Both the position numbers and the translations under genes were made by a program. Of a stretch of DNA of 64,000 nt, positions 17,953-27,162 are shown in pieces. Positions within the stretch are counted from its first letter, which is position 1; each line of letters opens with the position of its first letter. Source of the stretch: Nitrospirillum viridazoti CBAmc (GTDB taxonomy: Bacteria; Pseudomonadota; Alphaproteobacteria; Azospirillales; Azospirillaceae); NCBI RefSeq assembly GCF_000730165.1, contig NZ_CP022112.1, positions 124,001 through 188,000 of the forward strand, given 5' to 3'. The notes under the pieces were generated by a model. That model saw nothing but the letters and a program-made list of their open reading frames with translations. It made no database searches and was not told where the DNA came from.

Positions 17953-18366
17953 TTACGGCTGGGTCACGGTGAACGGGATGTCGCCGCGGGTGGTATGCCC
18001 GTCCACGGCCAACACCTGCCAGCGCAGCTTGTAGCTGCCGGCGAAGGGCAGGGTGACCTGGCCCGCCAGCGTCTCGTCATCCGGGCTTTCGGACATGGTC
18101 ACCGGCACCTCGGTCTTGTCGGCGGCGATGACGGTCAGCTTGGACCGTGCGCGGTCGATTCGGCTGTTGAAATGCACCTTCAGGATGTTGCCGCCCACGC
18201 CCAGCGTGTCGTTCACCTTGGGATTGCTGTCGATGACGATGGCGTGGGCCTGGGCTGCCGCTGGGACCAGCAGGGGCGCCAGCGCGGCGCCCGCCAGGGC
18301 CACCAGGCCCAGGACCAGGAAGGGGCGGCGGGTGGGGCGGGAAACGGGGGGCCGTACGGTCGACAC
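17953..18366 (-). CDS. copC: Periplasmic copper-binding protein CopC
   Basis: A 137-residue CopC-type beta-sandwich protein. The signal peptide ends at AAAQA, so the mature protein would begin HAIVIDSNPK. The N-terminal histidine and the later VDGHTTRG are the usual Cu(II) site. No methionine-rich Cu(I) segment is seen, which fits the single-site Cu(II)-only CopC class. It is first in a copC-copD operon inserted between hpnN and ispH. Confidence 0.9.
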   Translation of the reverse strand: MSTVRPPVSRPTRRPFLVLGLVALAGAALAPLLVPAAAQAHAIVIDSNPKVNDTLGVGGNILKVHFNSRIDRARSKLTVIAADKTEVPVTMSESPDDETLAGQVTLPFAGSYKLRWQVLAVDGHTTRGDIPFTVTQP

Positions 18367-19076
18367 GGGGGGTGTTCTCCTCTGGGAACCACGAAAACAG
18401 GGGCGTGCCCGGCGGTCGCCCGCGTTCGAAGGGGCGGGGCCGTCGGGCCGGGGCGGATGGGCCGCTGCCGGGGCCGATCCGCGTGCGTCAGGCGACGTTC
18501 TACGGCGTCGGTGTCGAGCGCGACAGGGTCTATGTCAATTCTTTCCGTCATCGTTCCGGCTGCGGCGACGGAGATCAAGCATCATGCATAGCGCATCTGG
18601 GTCGCATTTGGGGCTGTGGAGGTTGCGCTGCGCGTGGCGTTTTGTTGCATATGCGTTGTCGGCCCATACGCTATCACTGGGGAAAGGGCTTCATCACCCC
18701 GTATAGCTTTCCTGCCGGAAGATGTTTGCGTTTTCTGTCCACTAAAGATGCCGTTAGCTAAGGTCTAGGCCCCCCGTTGCCGCGATGTCACACGTGAAGC
18801 GCAGATCGCTCAAGCAATCGCCGCGCATTGGCACGCGTTAAATTTTGTGCAAGTCTGGCCTGACCATAGGGCGGTGGCGGATTCGATTGGCACGGGTATC
18901 TATCGCCGGTGTTCGATCGAGGCGGGGGGTCGGTTTTACCATCCGTAGCCAATATGGACCTGGCGGACCCTGTCCGGCGGGGGACAGTTGGTATCGCTAA
19001 CATGTTCAAAGTGGGATGCCCCGGCGGGTCCGTTGCGGACGATGGACTTGGGGTGTCCTTCCAGGGGTTTTCCGCA
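18367..19076. other. 710-base gene-free region between copC and ispH
   Basis: Divergent genes flank this stretch, so it should contain promoters for copCD and for ispH-hpnH. Frames that cross it have no recognisable protein pattern. A more AT-balanced portion (about 18540-18900) includes GCATATGC and a GGGG...CCCC hairpin candidate near 18678-18700, but nothing diagnostic of a known riboswitch was recognised. Confidence 0.5.
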
Positions 19077-19997
19077 ATGCAGGTAGTTCTCGCCCAGCCG
19101 CGGGGCTTCTGCGCCGGAGTGATCCGCGCCATCGACATCGTCGAACGCGCGCTGGAATGCCACGGCGCACCCGTCTATGTGCGGCATGAGATCGTCCATA
19201 ACCAGCACGTGGTCGAAAGGTTGCGGGCCAAGGGGGCCCGGTTCGTCGAGGATTTGTCGGAAGTGCCGGCCGGCGCCCTGACCATATTCAGCGCCCACGG
19301 CGTGTCGCGCGCCGTGGAGGCGGAGGCCGAGGCGCGTGAACTGCGCGTCATCGACGCCACCTGCCCGCTGGTGTCCAAGGTGCATGCGGAGGGCAAGCGC
19401 TACGTAGCGCTGGGCCGGACCGTCATCCTCATCGGCCACGCCGGTCACGCCGAGGTGGAAGGCACCCTTGGCCAGATACCGGGCCGGACACATCTGGTGT
19501 CCAGTGTCGATGACGTGGAGGCCTTGCCCCTGGCGGCGGAGACGCCCGTCGCCTACGTGACGCAGACGACACTCAGCGTGGATGACACGCGGTCGGTGAT
19601 CGCGGCGCTGAAGCACCGATTCGTGGATATTCTGGGCCCTGAGACCAAGGATATCTGCTACGCCACGCAGAATCGGCAGGCCGCGGTGCGGGAACTGGCC
19701 AAGGTGGCGGATCTTATCCTGGTGGTTGGGTCGGCAAACAGTTCGAATTCCAATCGCCTGCGGGAAATTGGTGAGGAACTGGGCGTGCCCAGTTACCTTG
19801 TCCCTGACGAGCGCGCCATCGACCCCGCCTGGCTGGCGGGATGCGGTGTGGTGGGCGTCACAGCCGGCGCCTCGGCGCCGGAAGTACTGGTGGACGGTGT
19901 GATCGCGGCGCTGCGGCGCCTGGGTCCCATCGAATTGTCGACATTGCCGGGCATCGTGGAAGACGTTCAATTCCGCCTGCCGGAAACGCTGGCCTGA
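19077..19997 (+). CDS. ispH: 4-hydroxy-3-methylbut-2-enyl diphosphate reductase
   Basis: A 306-residue IspH/LytB enzyme, which makes IPP and DMAPP in the last MEP step. The three iron-sulfur cysteines are in PRGFCAG (C12), [11 protein letters not shown] and ICYATQNRQ, and [10 protein letters not shown] is conserved. ATG 19077 follows AGGGG by nine bases and starts with the family-typical [12 protein letters not shown]. The open frame to 18909 adds unrelated residues. It lies about 100 bases before hpnH, a usual neighbour in hopanoid loci, and pairs functionally with dxs at the other end of the cluster. Confidence 0.96.
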   Translation: MQVVLAQPRGFCAGVIRAIDIVERALECHGAPVYVRHEIVHNQHVVERLRAKGARFVEDLSEVPAGALTIFSAHGVSRAVEAEAEARELRVIDATCPLVSKVHAEGKRYVALGRTVILIGHAGHAEVEGTLGQIPGRTHLVSSVDDVEALPLAAETPVAYVTQTTLSVDDTRSVIAALKHRFVDILGPETKDICYATQNRQAAVRELAKVADLILVVGSANSSNSNRLREIGEELGVPSYLVPDERAIDPAWLAGCGVVGVTAGASAPEVLVDGVIAALRRLGPIELSTLPGIVEDVQFRLPETLA

Positions 19998-20101
19998 CGC
20001 GCACGCCGGTTGGTGGTCTTTTGCCCGCCAATTCGGTAGACAAAATGTTTCAACCCGCGCCGCCGCGGTTAATGGCGCAGGGGTTCAAGGAGATTGAAGG
20101 C

Positions 20102-21238
20102 ATGGGTATTCCGCTGCATCAGGTCGTCCGTATCGGCTCGTATCTTCTCAAGAAGCGGCTGACGGGCGTGAAGCGCTATCCCTTGGTCCTCATGCTGGAA
20201 CCGCTGTTCCGGTGCAACCTGGCCTGTGCCGGCTGCGGCAAGATCGACTACCCGGATGAGATCCTGAACCAGCGCCTGCCGCTGGAGGATTGCCTGTCGG
20301 CGGTGGACGAGTGTGGCGCGCCCGTGGTGGTGATCGCCGGCGGTGAGCCGCTGCTGCACAAAGAAATCGACCAGATGGTCGAAGGCATCATCGCGAAGAA
20401 GAAGTACGCCATCCTCTGCACCAACGCGCTGCTGATGGAAAAGAAGCTGGACCTGTTCAAGCCCAGCCCGTACTTCACCTGGTCGGTGCATCTGGACGGT
20501 GACCGCGAGGCGCACGACAAGTCGGTCTGCCAGAAGGGCACCTACGACCGCGCCGTCGCGGCCATCAAGGCGGCGAAGGATCGCGGCTTCCGCGTCAGCA
20601 TCAACTGCACCTTCTTCAACGACGCCGATCCGGAGCGCGTGGCGCGCTTCTTCGACAGCGTCATGGAGATGGGGGTGGAGGGCATCACCGTCTCGCCGGG
20701 CTACGCCTATGAGCGCGCCCCCGACCAGCAGCACTTCCTGAACCGCACGGCCACCAAGAACCTGTTCCGCGAGGTCTTCAAGCGCGGCAACGGTGGCAAG
20801 AACTGGCGGTTCAACCAGTCGACCATGTTCCTGGACTTCCTGGCCGGTAACCAGGAATACCACTGCACCCCGTGGGGCAACCCTTGCCGCACCTACTTCG
20901 GCTGGCAGCGTCCCTGCTACCTCCTGGGCGAAGGCTATGCCAAGACCTTCAAGGAGCTGATGGAGGAGACGGAGTGGGACAAATACGGCACCGGCAACTA
21001 CGAGAAGTGCGCCGACTGCATGGTCCATTGCGGGTATGAGGCGACCGCCGTCACCGACACCCTGGCCAACCCGCTGAAGGCTGCCTGGGTCGGCCTGCGC
21101 GGCGTGAAGACCAGTGGCGACATGGCGCCGGAAATCAGCCTGGCCAACCAGCGCCCGGCCGAGTTCGTCTTCTCACGCCATGTCGAGAAGGCGCTGGCTG
21201 ACATCCGCGCGCGCGACGCCAGCAAAGCCGCCGAGTAA
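20102..21238 (+). CDS. hpnH: Adenosylhopane synthase HpnH (radical SAM)
   Basis: A 378-residue radical SAM enzyme with [4Fe-4S] motif CNLACAGC (C38, C42, C45), a SPASM-like C-terminal cysteine group (YEKCADCMVHCGYEA), and GGEPLL. HpnH joins a 5'-deoxyadenosyl group to diploptene, giving adenosylhopane, the first step of side-chain extension. AAGGAG nine bases before ATG 20102 fixes the start; an in-frame ATG at 20045 is less likely. The 3' end overlaps the opposite-strand hpnG 3' end by 66 bases. HpnG acts on the HpnH product. Confidence 0.96.
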   Translation: MGIPLHQVVRIGSYLLKKRLTGVKRYPLVLMLEPLFRCNLACAGCGKIDYPDEILNQRLPLEDCLSAVDECGAPVVVIAGGEPLLHKEIDQMVEGIIAKKKYAILCTNALLMEKKLDLFKPSPYFTWSVHLDGDREAHDKSVCQKGTYDRAVAAIKAAKDRGFRVSINCTFFNDADPERVARFFDSVMEMGVEGITVSPGYAYERAPDQQHFLNRTATKNLFREVFKRGNGGKNWRFNQSTMFLDFLAGNQEYHCTPWGNPCRTYFGWQRPCYLLGEGYAKTFKELMEETEWDKYGTGNYEKCADCMVHCGYEATAVTDTLANPLKAAWVGLRGVKTSGDMAPEISLANQRPAEFVFSRHVEKALADIRARDASKAAE

Positions 21239-21853
21239 GGCCTTAAACGCCGCCTCGGAATCCCGGGCCAGCCGCAGCAGTTGCGGAATCTGGCCCGGCT
21301 GACGCCACAGGGACGCCAGGATCCGCAACGGGTCCGGCGTCCCGTTGTGTTTCAGGGGAGCCGTGGCCGCTGGCGGCAGGGTCATGTGGGCCGGGTCGCA
21401 CACGGCGCGCAGCACCGCCACCGGCACGCCGAAGCGGGCGCCCACCCGGGCCGCGATCTGGGATTCGGTGTCGACCACCGCCGCCCCCGTGGCTGCGTAC
21501 AGGGCCTGCTTGCCCGCCACCGTGTTGATGATGCGCTCCTGCCCCGCCACCGGCGCCACCATGGCCCGGGGCAGCGCGTCGGCCAGTCCCGCCGTCCAGT
21601 CGGGATCGGGCAGGAAGTCGCCGCCGTCGGTGACGATGCGGTTGGCGACGACCAGAGTACCGGGTTCCAGCCCGGGCTGCAGGCCGCCGGCCAGGCCGAA
21701 GCTGAGGAAGCCGCAGGCGCCGGGGGCATGCGCCGTCAGTTCCCGCTCCGTCCGCTCAAGGTCGCCCGCGCTCACCAGCGGCAGCCAGCCGCGACCCTGG
21801 GCGACGGCCGCCTCCCGCTTCAGACCGGTGACGACGATGATGGGGCGCGCCAT
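21173..21853 (-). CDS. hpnG: Adenosylhopane nucleosidase/phosphorylase HpnG
   Basis: A 226-residue nucleoside-phosphorylase-like protein (MTA/SAH nucleosidase relative). FGLAGGLQPGLEPGTLVVAN and the late AAVVDTESQIAARVGARFGVPVAVLRAVCD are the substrate-site regions. HpnG removes adenine from adenosylhopane to give ribosylhopane or its phosphate. ATG 21853 begins MARPIIVVTG; an in-frame start ten codons upstream is less fitting. It is downstream of shc on the same strand but separated by a strong terminator. Its last 66 bases overlap hpnH. Confidence 0.92.
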   Translation of the reverse strand: MARPIIVVTGLKREAAVAQGRGWLPLVSAGDLERTERELTAHAPGACGFLSFGLAGGLQPGLEPGTLVVANRIVTDGGDFLPDPDWTAGLADALPRAMVAPVAGQERIINTVAGKQALYAATGAAVVDTESQIAARVGARFGVPVAVLRAVCDPAHMTLPPAATAPLKHNGTPDPLRILASLWRQPGQIPQLLRLARDSEAAFKALLGGFAGVARADVSQRLLDMA

Positions 21854-21904
21854 GACGCGCCGCTGAACCTGGACCATGACCATTTTCCAAACACCAAAAA
21901 CAAA

Positions 21905-21932
21905 ACGCCTGGAAGGCTGACCTTCCAGGCGT
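21905..21932 (-). terminator. Strong intrinsic terminator between shc and hpnG
   Basis: ACGCCTGGAAGG and its exact complement form a 12-bp stem with a CTGA loop. On the minus strand the stem is followed by TTTTGTTTTTGG, and on the plus strand by CTTTATT. It lies 65 bases after the shc stop and could work in both directions. Confidence 0.85.
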
Positions 21933-21997
21933 CTTTATTACCCGCAGTCGCGGCGATTTACAGTTTTAAAAAGGGCCTTTTACAGGCGTCCTTTTCG

Positions 21998-24001
21998 TCA
22001 CAGGCCAACGCTGACCAGCTTGCTGTTGCTGTTGGACAGGTTGCGGTAGCGCGCCATGGCCCATAGCGGGAAATACTTCGAATAGCCGTGGTAGCGCAGG
22101 TAGAAGATGCGGGGGAAGCCGCCGCCGCTGTAGTACTCTTCCTTCCACAGGCCATCCTCGCCCTGGTTCCGCGTCAGCCAGTCGATGCCGCGCGCCACGG
22201 CCGGATGCTCCACGGCACCGGCCGCCATCAGGCCCAGCAGGGCCCACGCGGTCTGCGAGGCGGTGGAGGGGAAGGGCTGGTAGCCGCTGTAATCCAGGGC
22301 GTAGCTCTCGCAATCCTCGCCCCAGCCGCCATCGGGGTTCTGGATCTGCACCAGCCAGTCCACCGCCCGCTTCATGGCGGGGTGGTCGGGCGACAGGCCG
22401 GCGGCGTTCAGGCCGTTCAGAGCGGACCAGGTGCCATAGATGTAATTGACGCCCCAGCGGCCGAACCAGCTGCCGTCCTTCTCCTGCTCCTTCAGCAGGT
22501 AATCGACGCCTTCCCGCATGGCCTTGCCGTCCTTGTCGGCACCCAGCTGGGCCATCATGCCCAGGCAGCGGCCGGTAACGTCGGAGGTGGGCGGATCCAG
22601 CAGGGCGCCATGGTCGGAGAAGGGGATGTAGTTCAGGTAGTAATGGGTGTTGTCGGCGTCGAACGCCCCCCAGCCGCCATTGCGGCTCTGCAGGCCTTCC
22701 ACCCATTCGGCGCCGCGCGCCACCGTCATGTCGTAGTCGGCGGGCAGGCCGGCCGCGGCCAGCTGCGGCTGGGCACGGTTGAAGGCCATAACCACCACGG
22801 CGGTGTCGTCCAGGTCGGGATAATGGTCGTTGCCGTACTGGAAGGCCCAGCCACCGGGGCGGACGTTGGGGCGCTGGTCGGCCCAGTCGCCCTTCACGTC
22901 CAGCACCTGCTCACCCTTCAGCCATTCCAGGGCCTGGCCGGTGCGGGCCAGCGCCTCTTCCGTGCCGACTTCCAGCATGGCATGGCACAGCAGGCTGGTG
23001 TCCCAGACGGGGCTGACGCAGGGCTGGCAGAAGGCCTCGTCCCGCGCCTCGTCGACCACCAGCAGCTTCTCGATGGCATAACGGGCGGTCGCGACCTCGG
23101 GATGCTTGGGCGACCAGCCCAGCAGGTCGAACATCATGACGGTGTTGGCCATGGCGGGGTAGATGGCGCCCAGGCCATCCTCGCCATTCAGGCGCTCCCG
23201 CACGAAGGCCACCGCCTTCTCGACGGCCTTGTCCCGGCTCTTCTTGGGGAAGTAGGGCTGGGCCAGGCGCAGCACGCGATCGATGACGCCGAAGATTTCG
23301 CCCCACGGCTTCTTTACGTGCGGCGCCTTGGGCCAGGACTTCACCTGATCGGCCGGAACCAGGAACAGCTCATCGATGCGCAGGTTGCACGGGTTCTTGG
23401 CCTTGGATTTCAGCGCCATCAGGACCAGCAGCGGCACGATGACCGTGCGCGCCCAATAGCTGATCTTGGTCAGGTGGAAGGGGAACCACCTGGGCAGCAG
23501 CATGATTTCCACCGGCATCACTGGCACGGCGGTCCACGGCACGGCGCCGAACTGCGCCAGCATGATGCGGGTGAAGACGTTGCTGGCGGCCGCCCCGCCG
23601 TTGTCGCGGATGGCCTGGCGGGCGCGGGCCATGTGCGGCGCGTCGATGTCGTCGCCGATGGCCTTCAGCGCGAAGTAGGCCTTTACGCTGGCGCTGATGT
23701 TGAACGCGCCGTTGTGGAACAGGGGCCAGCCGCCATGGCTGCCCTGGATGCGGCGCAGGTAGTTGCCGATGCGGCGCGCGATCTCCGGATCCGGCTCCTC
23801 ACCCAGGTGGTGCTTCAGCAGGATGTATTCGGCGGGAATGGTGGCGTCCGCCTCAAGGTCGAACACCCAGTGGCCGTCGGCGGCCTGGCGGTCCATCAGG
23901 ACGCGGGCCGCGCGGTCGATCGACTGCTGCAGCACCCCTTCGTTGACGCGGGCCGAAGCGGCGCCGGTGCCGACGAAATCGGCTTCCATACGAACATCCA
24001 T
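21998..24001 (-). CDS. shc: Squalene-hopene cyclase
   Basis: A 667-residue class II triterpene cyclase that turns squalene into hopene or diplopterol at the membrane. The protonating DXDD motif is DLDD at about 396-399 followed by TAVV. QW repeats are scattered through the C-terminal half (QNPDGGWGED, QGEDGLW). ATG 24001 has AGAGG nine bases upstream and fits the family length; an upstream frame to 24085 is not needed. It follows hpnE after 115 bases on the same strand. The locus-specific name is HpnF. Confidence 0.97.
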   Translation of the reverse strand: MDVRMEADFVGTGAASARVNEGVLQQSIDRAARVLMDRQAADGHWVFDLEADATIPAEYILLKHHLGEEPDPEIARRIGNYLRRIQGSHGGWPLFHNGAFNISASVKAYFALKAIGDDIDAPHMARARQAIRDNGGAAASNVFTRIMLAQFGAVPWTAVPVMPVEIMLLPRWFPFHLTKISYWARTVIVPLLVLMALKSKAKNPCNLRIDELFLVPADQVKSWPKAPHVKKPWGEIFGVIDRVLRLAQPYFPKKSRDKAVEKAVAFVRERLNGEDGLGAIYPAMANTVMMFDLLGWSPKHPEVATARYAIEKLLVVDEARDEAFCQPCVSPVWDTSLLCHAMLEVGTEEALARTGQALEWLKGEQVLDVKGDWADQRPNVRPGGWAFQYGNDHYPDLDDTAVVVMAFNRAQPQLAAAGLPADYDMTVARGAEWVEGLQSRNGGWGAFDADNTHYYLNYIPFSDHGALLDPPTSDVTGRCLGMMAQLGADKDGKAMREGVDYLLKEQEKDGSWFGRWGVNYIYGTWSALNGLNAAGLSPDHPAMKRAVDWLVQIQNPDGGWGEDCESYALDYSGYQPFPSTASQTAWALLGLMAAGAVEHPAVARGIDWLTRNQGEDGLWKEEYYSGGGFPRIFYLRYHGYSKYFPLWAMARYRNLSNSNSKLVSVGL

Positions 24002-24116
24002 GACCAAGCGACCTCTAGAAACGCGACTTAACCTGAAGCGGGATGATTCAACAAACGCCAAGCCGGGCTGTGCGCCAGCGCACACCTCAAGCTCATGCCT
24101 GAAATGCTCAGGCGAC

Positions 24117-25406
24117 TCACCGTGCGGTCAGGATCGCATCCGCAGCAGTGAATCCTGAACGTATGGCGCCTTCGATGGTGGATGGCAATCCGGTAGCGGT
24201 CCAATCCCCTGCCAATGCAAGGTTTTTTCCGGCGGCCGTTGCATTCGGGCGACGCTTTGCCTGTTCTGGCAGTGCGGCAAAGGTGGCCCGTTTCTCCTTC
24301 ACCACCTGCCACGGGGGCAGGGGCGCGGCGGGATCGAGGTTGGCCAGCGCCGCGATCTCCGCCCAAATGGTGCGCGAGGTCTCTTCCCGGTCCGACTCCA
24401 TCAGGCGGTCGGCGCCGCTGACGGTGACGGACACATGGTCGTCATAGGCGAAGGCCCATTCGCCCACGGTGTTGATCATGCCCGTCATGCGGGGCATGCC
24501 CGCCGGCCGGTCCAGGCGGAAATGAACGTTCAGGATGGAGCGGTGTTCCGTCGGCGTCGTCAGGCCGGGCAACAGATCGGCCGCCACCCAGGCCGGCACC
24601 GCCAGCACCACCCGGTCCTCCGGCTTCAGCTCAATCGTTTCGGTACCGAAATCAAGAGCCGTGACCAGCTGGTCCACACGGGTGAGGGCGCGCAGGCGGC
24701 GGCGCCACACGATCTCCGCCCCCTGCGCCACCAGCCACTCCAATGCCGGGTCGACGAAGACGGGCGACAGGCCGCCGCTGGCCAGCAAGGGCTGATAGGC
24801 CGCACCGCCCTGGGCCAGGGTCTCACGGATGATGGCGCCAGCCAGGCCCGCGGCCGACTGCTCCGGCTCGGTATTGAGCGCCGCCAGCAGAACCGGGCGG
24901 AAGAAGGTGTCCCAGGCGGGGCCGGAACAGGCCAGCACCTCGCCGATGGGGGCCAGCGGGTTGGCCCGCATCAGCTTCCACCCGGCCAGGTAGTCGCTGG
25001 CCTTGGTGCCCGGCACGCGGCGCGAGGGCACCAAGGCCCACCAAGGCAGCTTGCCGTCGTTGGGCCGCACCTGCCAGCGCCGGCCGGTGGCGCCGTCCCA
25101 GAACCGGTACTCCACCTTCTCCAGCGCCGGTTCCCGGCCGGGGCCATGCGTGGCGCGCAAATAGGTCATGGCGGCATGATTGCCGCTGACCATCAGGTGG
25201 CTGCCATTGTCGATGCGGATGCCCAGGTTGGGCTCATCGTACGAGCGGCAGCGGCCGCCGGCTTGGGCCGCGGCCTCATACAGGCGCACGCGCCGCCCGG
25301 CCTGGGTCAGGCGCACGGCGGCAGCCAGGCCGGCCAGGCCGGCGCCGACGATGTGCACGGTGGGCCCGGGGAAGGAAGCCCCGGGGGAAGGAAGGGGGGT
25401 AGTCAT
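24117..25406 (-). CDS. hpnE: Hydroxysqualene dehydroxylase HpnE
   Basis: A 429-residue FAD-dependent amine-oxidase-like protein. The N-terminal dinucleotide site is VHIVGAGLAGLAAAVRL, and the C-terminal flavin motif is LALAGDWTATGLPSTIEGAIRSG. HpnE reduces hydroxysqualene to squalene, completing the HpnC-HpnD-HpnE route. Its ATG at 25406 overlaps the hpnD stop by one base (TGATG). The longer open frame to 25436 is ignored because the overlap is typical of this operon. Confidence 0.94.
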   Translation of the reverse strand: MTTPLPSPGASFPGPTVHIVGAGLAGLAAAVRLTQAGRRVRLYEAAAQAGGRCRSYDEPNLGIRIDNGSHLMVSGNHAAMTYLRATHGPGREPALEKVEYRFWDGATGRRWQVRPNDGKLPWWALVPSRRVPGTKASDYLAGWKLMRANPLAPIGEVLACSGPAWDTFFRPVLLAALNTEPEQSAAGLAGAIIRETLAQGGAAYQPLLASGGLSPVFVDPALEWLVAQGAEIVWRRRLRALTRVDQLVTALDFGTETIELKPEDRVVLAVPAWVAADLLPGLTTPTEHRSILNVHFRLDRPAGMPRMTGMINTVGEWAFAYDDHVSVTVSGADRLMESDREETSRTIWAEIAALANLDPAAPLPPWQVVKEKRATFAALPEQAKRRPNATAAGKNLALAGDWTATGLPSTIEGAIRSGFTAADAILTAR

Positions 25407-26287
25407 CAGAACAGGAAGGCCTTCAGCACGATCCACAGCAGGTGGGGCTTGGCGATGCGGACCTTGGGGCGGGGCCCGGCCCAGCCGCGCACCAGCAGGC
25501 GGTCCAAATAGACCTTATAGACGTCCCGCATCAGGCGCGGGGCCCGGGCGGCGCGGCGGGGGGCGGCCGCCAGCAGGCGGTCGGCCTCGCGAAAATGCTC
25601 GGCGGCCCGCACCGCCAGGTCGCGCGCCACGCCGTCGATGCGCGGATCGGCCACCACGGTGTTGGGGTCGGTGGCGGTGATGCCGTGCTTGCGCAGCAGC
25701 TCGGCCGGCAGGTACAGCCGGTTGATCGCCGCATCCTCATCCACGTCGCGCAGCACGTTGGTCAGCTGCAGGGCGCGGCCCAGATGGTGGGACAGGGCGA
25801 TGCCGCTGTCCTCCGGCATGCCGAAGACGCGGACGGACAGGCGGCCCACGGCGCTGGCCACCCGGTCGCAGTACAGATCCAGGGTCGCCATGTCCGGCGC
25901 CTGGATGTCGGCGTCCAGGTCCATCTGCATGCCGTCGATGACGGCGATGAAATCGTCATGGCGCAGGCCGAAGCGCAGGGTGGCGGCCTGCAGGCCGGCC
26001 AGGCTGGTGGGCCCCTTGCCCTCGCACATGGCGGCGATGTCCCGTCGCCACGTGTCCAGCGCCTCGTGCCGCGCCGCCTTGGTGGCGGCGATGGTCGGGT
26101 CGTCGCCGTCGGCGATGTCGTCCACCGCCCGGCAGAAGGCGTAGATGTGGAACATGGCGTCGCGTTCCGCCGGGGGCAGGACGCGCATGGCGGTGTAGAA
26201 CGAGCTGCCGCTGGCCGACTTGGCCGCGGTCTCGTTCTGGCCCGGGATATTGGGATTGGTCTCGGTCATATCGGCGGCCAGGCTCAT
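25406..26287 (-). CDS. hpnD: Presqualene diphosphate synthase HpnD
   Basis: A 293-residue trans-isoprenyl head-to-head synthase. The first aspartate motif is AVDDIADGDD and the second is TNVLRDVDED, both intact. HpnD condenses two farnesyl diphosphates to presqualene diphosphate, the entry step to squalene here. ATG 26287 overlaps the hpnC stop by four bases (ATGA), and the stop overlaps the hpnE start. A frame extension to 26374 lies inside hpnC. Confidence 0.94.
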   Translation of the reverse strand: MSLAADMTETNPNIPGQNETAAKSASGSSFYTAMRVLPPAERDAMFHIYAFCRAVDDIADGDDPTIAATKAARHEALDTWRRDIAAMCEGKGPTSLAGLQAATLRFGLRHDDFIAVIDGMQMDLDADIQAPDMATLDLYCDRVASAVGRLSVRVFGMPEDSGIALSHHLGRALQLTNVLRDVDEDAAINRLYLPAELLRKHGITATDPNTVVADPRIDGVARDLAVRAAEHFREADRLLAAAPRRAARAPRLMRDVYKVYLDRLLVRGWAGPRPKVRIAKPHLLWIVLKAFLF

Positions 26288-27162
26288 GGCTTTTTCCCCG
26301 CCGGCACGGCGCGGGTGCCGCCGCCGGTCATGCGCTGCCACAGAGTCGACAGGGCGGCGCCGGCGGCGGTGCACAGCGTTTCGATCTTGGTCAGGTGCAC
26401 CCGGTCGGACAGCGGGTCGCGGATCAGCAACAGGCGCACCAGGCGGCGGGCCAGGCGCTGGATGATGGCGACCTCGATGGCCAGCCGCAGATCCTTCACC
26501 TGGGCGGCCAGCGGCTCCGCCTGGTCCAGCAGGGCGTCAGTGCGCTTGGCCAGATGATGGATGATGTCCAGCAAGGCCGGCGGCGCCGCCGGCTCCAGCA
26601 GCACGTCGGGGATCAGGTCACCCGCGATCAACAGGGGCAGGGGGATGTAGACGCGGTCCAGCGCCCGCTTGTCCTTGCCGCAGTCCTGCAGGTGGTTGAT
26701 GACCTGCAGGGCGGCGCACAAGGCGTCCGACGCCGGCCAGGTGTCGCGGCTCTCCCCATGCACGTCCAAGACGTAGCGGCCCACCGGCATGGCGGAGTAC
26801 CGGCAATAGTCCATCAGGTCGTCCCAGTCGGTGTAGCGCAGCTGGGTGACGTCGCGGCGGAAGGCGGTCAGCAGGTCGTGGGCGTGCTGGTCAGACAGGC
26901 CGCGTTCCCGCAGGACTTCCCGCAGGGCCACGGCCTCCGGCTCGTTCTCGCGCTCGCCGCGCAGGCTGGCGCCCATGGCATCCAGCAGCTTCAGCTTCAT
27001 GTCCGGCGCCAGGATTGGGCTGTCCGACACGTCGTCGGCCACGCGGGCGAAGGCGTAATAGGCCATCACCGGCGCCCGGGCGTCCCGGCGGATGATCAGC
27101 GAGGCGACGGGGAAGTTCTCGTCCTTATGGCCTTTGCCGGTGCGGTGGTTGGCTGCCGTCAT
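26284..27162 (-). CDS. hpnC: Hydroxysqualene synthase HpnC
   Basis: A 292-residue squalene-synthase-family protein. The first aspartate motif is VADDVSD. The second region reads QVINHLQDCGKD, the HpnC form that replaces the NxxRDxxED seen in HpnD. HpnC converts presqualene diphosphate to hydroxysqualene. ATG 27162 overlaps the hpnB stop and the gene ends over the hpnD start, so translation is coupled at both ends. Confidence 0.94.
   Translation of the reverse strand: MTAANHRTGKGHKDENFPVASLIIRRDARAPVMAYYAFARVADDVSDSPILAPDMKLKLLDAMGASLRGERENEPEAVALREVLRERGLSDQHAHDLLTAFRRDVTQLRYTDWDDLMDYCRYSAMPVGRYVLDVHGESRDTWPASDALCAALQVINHLQDCGKDKRALDRVYIPLPLLIAGDLIPDVLLEPAAPPALLDIIHHLAKRTDALLDQAEPLAAQVKDLRLAIEVAIIQRLARRLVRLLLIRDPLSDRVHLTKIETLCTAAGAALSTLWQRMTGGGTRAVPAGKKP

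Noticed and set aside
18053-18706. 217-codon plus-strand frame over copC and the intergenic region
   Set aside because: Low-complexity Arg/Ala composition, overlaps copC, no signal or domain.
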